Source of the DNA: Cryptomeria japonica
Taxonomy: Eukaryota; Streptophyta; Pinopsida; Cupressales; Cupressaceae
DNA: 64,000 nucleotides
NCBI RefSeq assembly: GCF_030272615.1
Contig: NC_081410.1
Coordinates: 285,323,957 to 285,387,956, forward strand
Reading direction: 5' to 3'
Below the pieces are notes generated by a model. It was given only the letters and a program-made list of their open reading frames with translations, ran no database searches and was not told the origin of the DNA. Positions within the stretch are counted from its first letter, which is position 1; every line of letters begins with the position of its first letter. Shown here one piece after another: positions 56,861-64,000 of this stretch. A program made the position numbers and the translations under genes.

Positions 56861-57540
56861 GGTACTACAGTTGTATGAAGTAGACATCCATCCTATGAAA
56901 CATTGAATACATGAATTCACTGTCACACATCATACATATCTGTCTCATAAAACTATGATAACTTACAACAGTTTGCTAAGGAGGTGTTATTATCAATCAA
57001 CTTCTTCTAGTTCATCAAGTAAATATATATCATCAATGACAATGATTTTTTTTGGTTCATTGTCTCCAATCAAACACATTTACTTAATGTATTAGTAGAA
57101 TTTGTAGTTTGAGATTGAGATACAATAGTGCAAGCGATTTTTTTAAAAGGGTTTTTCAAGTTTTAATGACTTTGTGCCAAATGGATAAGTTTAGGCCACT
57201 GGTCTAGGATGCTTAACAGATAAACATTCAACATAAATCGCCAAAAAAGTTACCTAAAATTTGCTTCTAGCTCAATTAGGTAGAGCTGGGACAATGGTTG
57301 TAGTAAAAGACTTAAAGTGCACATTTGATTATGTTCAAGTTCTCATGCAAGAGAGATGCTACCAAATGAATACCATGCAAGTTCTTAAAGAAGAGAGAGT
57401 TTACAACAATACATGAAATTTGCTTTATTTATTCATAAATTGAATTTCAAGAGTATATTTCCCACACAAGCTGTGGGATCTTATTCTATGCTATATAAAA
57501 ATAGACTATACATTTGATGAACAAGAAAGAAAAATGCATA
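56861..57540 (+). mobile_element. 3' LTR of element C, continued, with 202-bp block copy 3
   Basis: 56861-57190 is the reverse complement of 32310-32640 in element D and continues the LTR cut at 37240. The 202-bp block with pol III-like boxes follows (57250-57451), then a segment with a TATA box (tatataaaa, about 57492-57500) shared with 33181-33240. The right end of the LTR is not defined. Confidence 0.65.
57250..57451 (+). repeat. 202-bp block with pol III-like boxes, copy 3
   Basis: TAGCTCAATTAGGTAGAGC (A-box-like) and TGTTCAAGTTCTC (B-box-like), about 65 bases apart. This copy has the best A-box match of the three. Confidence 0.5.
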
Positions 57541-60500
57541 AGAAGTGGATAGGGATCCGTCATTCCCTAGAATGAAAAACCCTAAAGGTTGCTTGTTGGA
57601 TCTGGTCGAATTCTCTTGTGTGTTGCTCCGCTGTCCCTAGATACCTACAAGTAAATAGAAGAGAGATGCTAGACCTTGAAATCACTATACACATCTTATA
57701 CATCAGCAAATGTATAATCCATTTTAATAGAGCGTTGAAAAATTTATACAAAAATCAGAGAACAGAAAAGGGCAGAACAATTTCATAAGAATGCCATAAG
57801 ATCCTCAATGGAAGCCTCTAAACTCCATCATTTTTATTTAACATTGTTTGTTTCCTTGTGCAGATGCATGTGATTATATCATTTGTCTTTATTCAATGTT
57901 ATTATTATAGCATGTGGAGTAAATGGGCTCCCACGAGGGTTAAGATCATCATGTTGTGATATTAAGGATAGATTGTTATGACCAAGATGCAACAATCTTT
58001 ACTTGTCTCCTACGGTAGTCACAATTTAAGAATACCCGTCGCTCATGGAAGTAAGATGATAGGAACATGTGGGTCCTAGATGTCAGTACCAATACACTAT
58101 CATAAATAAGGGGCACTCATTCATGAAGACCATCATACAAGACAGATGAGGAAGATTGCATGACTGTCATAATAATTGAGTTAAGAGAGAAAACATGTCT
58201 TTTGGAATGCCAGTGCAAGAGAATTACCAAGGTGTTTAACATAACATGTTGGTCTATTGCTGTGTCTACTATCATCCAATGGTTAAAGAATCACATCACA
58301 ATTTATACAATAGTAGATCAAAATGCAGTCTATGTCAAAAAAGGAAAAGCATGACTAGTAACAATTGAAGTCAGCCATAACTTCCTATCCAATGATCGAA
58401 ATACATGCTTACAACCAAAGGGGGGTTTGAAGATGATCAAAGGTATAGATGAGAAGTCAAAAAATTAGTTTATTCAATGAATCACAATGGTCAAGCAATA
58501 ATGGGAGACTCAAAAGTCTAAATAGTAGCAAAATGGCAGCCAAAGCATCAATGGTTAATGAAGATCATGTTCTAAAAATGATAATACATAGTGATAGATC
58601 CTTAGAGAAACACTTTACCTTTGGGGATAAAAGATGCAGTCCTAATACATATAGAGAAGCCAAAGGGGGGTTTGAAGATGATCAAAGGCATTCATGAGTG
58701 TCAATAAATGATATCACTAATATATGATCAAAGATAGTCATGAAGAAGATATTCACTGTATGTAAGCATGTGAGGAGTAGTCTAGGAAAGTGAGAAACTC
58801 TTAGAGCAACATAGACAAAGAGAAGAGTCCCAGTCATAAGGTACAGTCATAGAGTTTCAGAGCAGTAAATAAGGACTTGGAAGTGTAAGTTGAATTATGG
58901 TCATATAACAACCTTCACATCTACAATGCATGTTCTGACAAGGTCTTCAATAAAGAGTAGTTGAGAGACAATAAAGTGGTACTTTCATTACCAAAATGAC
59001 TATCCATTTTAATCCCAATGAAGAGAATAGTTACAACAGTCAAAACAGGATGAGGATAATTTTTAGTATTGCAGACTTTCAACAATATGCTTGCCAAATA
59101 ACAAGAGAATCAACTTTAAAGGGATTTTGGCAGTTTAAATATAGTGATAAAGGTGAAAGAGAATACTGGCCAATACTCTTCACCATATGCAACAATGAAT
59201 ATTTTGATCATTCAATACAAAGCTCATCAAATGACATTAAAAAGCAGCTACAATCTAGCTAGTATAAATCAAGGAAATGAAATCAACAAGTTGTCAAAAG
59301 CATCCCGATAGGTGTTGACAAAATATGAAGTGAAAATACAATCAAAATAGTGACAAAGGGTTTGAATGGGGTAAAAGATTATAGTGAAATATATAATTAA
59401 ATAAATACAACATCTGGAGAACAAAGCATGATAGTGAAAAGCAACCTTGTTGATAATAACTCTTTATTACTGTCAAAATCATAACCAGGCTTGTCTCGGT
59501 CAACTAAAAATTAGAGAAATCTATTAAAACACTCTATGAAAAATAGATGATCCCAATACCAATACAAAGAAAAGCATGTGTAATTGCAGCCCATAGTGTC
59601 TAAGACAACATAAATAGATCTTGCAGTCAAAAGAACAATCCATGAGGTATTAGATAGTAAGAATGCATCAAGGTCACCACATTAAGTTTGGCATTACAAA
59701 TAGCAATGCAATCATAGTGACATACAACCAATAGTACAATGAGTTTAGGGAAAATATAGTTCCAATTACCGATGTCTCTATCAAGGATATACCTGTAGCA
59801 GTATAAGCACAAAAATCAGAGAGATGAACAACTTGCCAAAAGAAGGAGACAAAGTCTTTATGGCACTGTATACTTAGTCTTAAGGGCCCAATCACACTCA
59901 GAGCAGAGAAAGGAAGGTTTTTTTGTAGCATCAATACAAATTCTAAGGTTCCATAAAAGACAAGTATTGTATAACAAATGATAAAGGTAACCATCAAAGT
60001 ACTTTAAAGAGTAGAAGGGTTTGTGATAAAAATAAAAGAGGGAAGATTCATTATCAACAATAAAGAAATGTAATACACAGTGGAATATTTTTTAAAACAA
60101 TAGTCACAAAGATCTTTCCAGGTGATAGTTTTTGATATGACATTGGAGGTAATTGAAGGATGCAGCCATAGTCTCAGTGCAACATCTTCTTACATTCAAG
60201 ATTAGTCCCAAACCCAAGATGAACATTCTTAAGCATTTAGCACAAATAAATATCATTGTTATAGTCAGTAATGAAGACAAGAGGGCTTCATGTTGCTAGT
60301 TACTGTCATTTAAGATAGTGACAGAAGATCTATGACCCATAATGGTAATAAAAACATTATCACTGTGAGCTAACTTTGAGATAACCATAAAGAATAGAAA
60401 AGATGAGCATTTCAAATATTCACAAAGTCATAAGGTTGCAACAGACCCACGTCTAGAAGGCTGGTATAGGTTCATTCATTCTTTGAAGGAAAAATCCCAG

Positions 60501-60900
60501 TGAATGATCTATGAAAGGAGCAGTCAAAACCTCAAAATCCAAGTGTGCAACCTTAATAGTGTAGAGAAATACAAATTTACAGGCAACCATGTTGATTTTT
60601 TGGCATTTCAAACAACAACAATATTTTACAGTATTTTTCCAATCAAAATGCTTAAAAAATCAAATTATTTTTTATAGAAGAAAAGGCTTACCTAAAGCGG
60701 CCAGCAATTGGGTCAACAAATCTGCAATCATTTCTATAAATTTGAAACCTCAGGAAGAGAAATCAACCATGGCAGCACCCAACAGACAAAGTTAACAAAA
60801 TTCACCCATGGCAACCATGCTCAATGCCTGCAAATATTTCTAAAAAATTTGTAGATTGAATAACAAGAAAAACCTCATGGTGACACCTCTTAGAAGTGAA
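57541..60900. other. Non-coding stretch, no gene recognised
   Basis: Short open frames only, no family motif. The words agtcat and gtcataag are frequent. A 29-base exact repeat containing a run of six G occurs at 58415-58443 and 58660-58688. It may be the decayed interior of an LTR element whose LTR ends at 62964, but nothing coding supports this. Confidence 0.5.
58415..58688. repeat. 29-bp exact direct repeat, 245 bases apart
   Basis: 58415-58443 and 58660-58688 are identical (ccaaaggggggtttgaag... in part). The purine-rich core resembles a polypurine tract. Confidence 0.85.
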
Positions 60901-62964
60901 GTTTCTAGAAAGAAGGCATCAAATGCCAAATGCAAGGAGTGGAAATGAGATTTTTAGGGTTTGTTTTCCCTAAATATGATTGGATTACATAGCCATTTTT
61001 TGCCTTTGTTTTATTTCTTCTTTTCCTTTCTAATTCCCCGTGAAAGCTCTAAGGGGAAATCAAACTTTTATTTGCATCTCATAGTCTATGCACATTCCCT
61101 ATTATTTAAGTGATTCATAGATTATCACTTAATAATTGATCAATGTAAAAAATATTTATTATGTGATAATCTATGAATCACTTAAATAAATATTATATAT
61201 GAATTTAAATAAATATAATAATAAAAATATTTAATAAAGTGATTAATTAATTAAGCACATTATTAAATATGTGTCTCATTATATTTATTAATGTCTCAAG
61301 TGACTTAAGTGTAAAAAAATAGATAATAAAATTATTTATCAAAGTGATTTAATTAATTTGTCACTTTATTAAATAAATTTTTTATTTTTATTTATAAGAT
61401 GGACTTAAATGTAAATGAATAAAGAAAAGTAATTATTAAAGTGATAAATTATAAATCACTTTATAAGATATTTTGCTTATACATATTTATTAGTAAGTCA
61501 AGAGATATTTTTTGCATTTATGAGGAGTTGTAGGCCTGTTCAAATATATTTAGGGGCTATTTTTTGTGCAATTAAGAGATTTTATGGTAGGGGATAGGGA
61601 GGCTTGAACTTTTTCTCAAGTAGATCCCCTTTTAGACTTGTTTTAGGCATTGAAGAGTGGGTTTTTTGAGGTTGCTCGACCAATAGGAAGTGGAATCTGA
61701 TTTCCATTGACTATTTTGTAAATCATATATATCTCCAAGTCTTCATTATTGGAGGAATTCTGACTTGTTCACTTCTGGCAACCTGTAATTTTTAGAGTTC
61801 TTTCTATAGAAAGTGAAAGCTTTGTAACTCAGTGTTTTTTAGATTTTGACAGATTGTAACACCTTTTTGCACTAATAAGCAGTTCATACCTTCCCATATT
61901 CTTTTGTTATTGTGGGTCCTTAGTGTTAGTACATGTTCTTGTGGTATTATTTGTCCTTCAAGTTGTATTTCATGTTGGTACCTTTATGCAAGAATATAAT
62001 TATTTGCAGGTTATAAGTTGTGTTCAGTAATTATTAGTCTTAGGTGGTGAAAAAATATTTTTCCTCTTAGGACTGTGATTATCAAGCCTTCTTATGAACT
62101 TTTGGTGCAAATATTATGAGCTATTGGGTTGTGTAGGAGAGCCTTTTATTACTAGTTTTACTATGTGTTATTTGTTTGTGTAATTTCAAAATTATCATTT
62201 TGGTGCATCACCTTAGATTGTAGATTCATTTTTTATGCATTCTTTCTTACTCCTTCCTCTATAAGAAGTGTTAGTTTAGGTGAAGTACTTAGAAAGAGCC
62301 AACTTACTCTGGAGGTCCACTTCATTTTTAGGTAAGTTCCACAACCTTGAAGTGTTCCCATGTATCAATAGGTTGCTAAAGTTCATAGCTTTAGTAAGGG
62401 TGCAAGCTTTATTGCTAACACATACATATTGTTAAGGGTTTTACCATGGTTATTTTTATAGTTTTCTTTATCTATTCAAACATGAACATCGTGTAGAATT
62501 ATGATCTTAATCCTTGTACATGGTTGAATTTCTCAGTGTACTTTGACTTCTGCCTCTAAATCTTAAGTGATGTGAAATTAGAGGATGTTATAGAAAGAAA
62601 CATAGATGATACTCTATGTTGAATTTCAAAAGTAGTTGAGAAATTTGTGATATCCAGTGAGGCACATTTCAAATGAGACACACTATTTGTCAGTGAGACA
62701 CTATTTTCCAATGAGGCACATTGTAAAACAATAGTTTATCAAATAAGACGGTGAGGTATTTTGAGTGGTTTTAATTCCCCTAGAGGGTTTTCCACTCAGG
62801 ACATTTATTTGTGTCATGATTATATGTGTGTGTGGTTATATTGTTGTTCATTTAATTCTTGCTTCATTTTGCATAAAAAATTAAGTTTGAAAAAGTTGAT
62901 TAAAAAGTTAAAACTTGTATGAATACTTATTCACCCCCCTCTTAGTGTTCATTGTACTCTAACA
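60901..62964 (+). mobile_element. LTR-like segment ending CTAACA; start not found
   Basis: The end reads TATTCACCCCCCTCTTAGTG...GTACTCTAACA at 62964, the same terminal style as the solo LTR at 4736-7216. The part 61100-61500 is AT-rich and made of repeated inverted words around AAGTGAT/ATCACTT, including a perfect 25-bp hairpin. The start and a target duplication were not found, so the left limit is arbitrary. Confidence 0.4.
61104..61187. repeat. Perfect 25-bp inverted repeat with 34-base loop
   Basis: 61104-61128 (atttaagtgattcatagatt...) is the exact reverse complement of 61163-61187. Shorter stems on the same AAGTGAT word follow at about 61335-61370 and 61438-61465. Confidence 0.92.
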
Positions 62965-63362
62965 ATGACAATATATTGTTGAAGATAAGGTGCAAGTTAT
63001 AAACTATGACTTCATCATTGAACAACTGACTTCTTGCACCTTAAGTGGTTTACAAAATGAAGTGATTTGGATGGCAACCATACTTCATTAAGAAGACTAA
63101 ATTCATGTTTAAGAAGAAGCACTAATAGACTTACAATGATTAAATATAGGCACAACTTATATTAACATGTTTACATGAACCAAAAAGAGGGTGCTAAATA
63201 CATAGAAAATAATGATCGCCTTTTATTGAGAAAAGCAAGTCAAAAGCTGTGTATGATTAGTGAAACAAATATCTACGATTATCCTTTAAAAAGAGTTACA
63301 ACTCTTTAAAGAGTTGGTTTTGTTTGAAAAGTTGTCTCTTTTCATATGGTTTATGAAGATAT
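62965..63362. other. No gene seen
   Basis: 398 bases between two LTR termini facing different ways. No motif recognised. Confidence 0.5.
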
Positions 63363-64000
63363 TGTTGGAATCTAAGAACACTAAGAGGGGGGGGCTGAAT
63401 CAATGTTCCACTGGAATGGAGAAATTTAACCTTATTAATACAATAACTCAACAACCGGTAAACATAAAAGCCATATATTTATATGTGGAAAACCTAAAGG
63501 AGGAAAAACCATGGTGGGATTGGAGACCCACAATATCTATGCACTGACCAGATGAATAAATATTACAATAAGGAGCCTGCACATGCAGGAAGGCACACTG
63601 CCTAGAGTGCACTGCTCATCACAATGGAGTCTCACTGACTACAGAGATGTCAACCACCTCAAGATTACAATCCAACATAAAACCAACTCGATCACCTATG
63701 ATCGACCAAATCCCCTGCACAAATGATTATTACATTAATCTCTCCTTGCCATTCCCATATATGATCTACAATAAGATCTTACATATATTTATATAAACTC
63801 AAGACCTAACCAGTTAGGTCGGCCACACAAATGATAATTTAATAGATCCATTACATAATACTGAAATAAAATCATAACACATGTTGGCCCAAGGCCAAAA
63901 AAACATCATCCAATCAATAAAACATCCTGAAAGCACATCAAAGAATCCACCAACACATTTCATGCAAATTGGTCCATAACCTAGATAACACATGCCAAAG
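63363..64000 (-). mobile_element. Partial LTR, same family as 16344-17334, cut by window end
   Basis: On plus it starts TGTTGGAATCTAAGAACACT followed by a run of eight G and ctgaatca, the reverse complement of an LTR end with GATTCA(C)CCCCC. The next 300 bases match the reverse complement of 17040-17334 (aaaaaccatggtggg, acaatatctat, gcacatgca, gtctcactgac). So this is the U5/R end of an LTR in minus orientation; its start lies beyond the window. Confidence 0.75.

Noticed and set aside
57541-60900. Search for a host gene, tRNA or CRISPR-like array
   Set aside because: Only short frames without motifs; no regular spacer-repeat pattern and no tRNA cloverleaf recognised.

Overview
The window looks like intergenic DNA from a large plant nuclear genome. 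It is AT-rich, full of decayed LTR retrotransposons nested in one another, and holds no recognisable intact host gene, rRNA, tRNA or CRISPR array. The plant-type Ty3/gypsy polyproteins with an extra RNase H, the plant mobile domain remnant, the old-looking LTR divergence and the 1-6 kb LTRs suggest a seed plant, probably a gymnosperm; the species cannot be fixed from sequence alone. Nearly every coding stretch is a broken transposon gene with stops and frameshifts.

Layout. 1-690 looks like the end of an LTR with a TATA box. 2264-15811 is a minus-strand Tat-like Ty3/gypsy element (here element A): INT, extra RNase H, RNase H, RT, a linker with a G-patch, protease and gag, then a long leader, a tRNA-Lys-type primer site and a 1.1 kb 5' LTR. 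Its RT is split by a 2.48 kb solo LTR (4736-7216, duplication AGAAG). 15812-17334 is the 3' end of a TGTTGG-type element with its LTR. 17797-18212 is an integrase tail split by a second solo LTR (18213-19637, duplication GGTAC). Then come a 550-bp compound microsatellite (about 19993-20545), a decayed plant mobile domain gene (20700-22700, minus), an LTR start (23489), a decayed hAT-type transposase (25300-26050) and several kb of very AT-rich DNA.

32108-57540 is the most structured part. Element C (plus strand, truncated, extra RNase H-RT-RNase H-INT) is interrupted 19 bases into its 3' LTR by element B. Element B (37241-56860, minus strand) is a 19.6 kb retrotransposon whose two direct LTRs are about 5.6 kb each. 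Each LTR contains a decayed ORF of about 2.9 kb in the same orientation as gag-pol. Its 5' LTR was later hit by a third solo LTR (51512-53021, duplication GGATT). A 202-bp block with pol III-like A and B boxes occurs three times around element C.

57541-64000 has no convincing gene. It holds an LTR end at 62964 with a perfect 25-bp hairpin upstream, and the start of another minus-strand LTR at 63363.

Order of events: C and the older fragments came first, then B into C, then the solo LTR into B; the other two solo LTRs likewise landed in already resident elements. The feature that most deserves follow-up is the LTR-resident ORF of element B, next to the unusual placement of the second RNase H in B and C and the periodic 20-21 bp arrays in the leader of element A.
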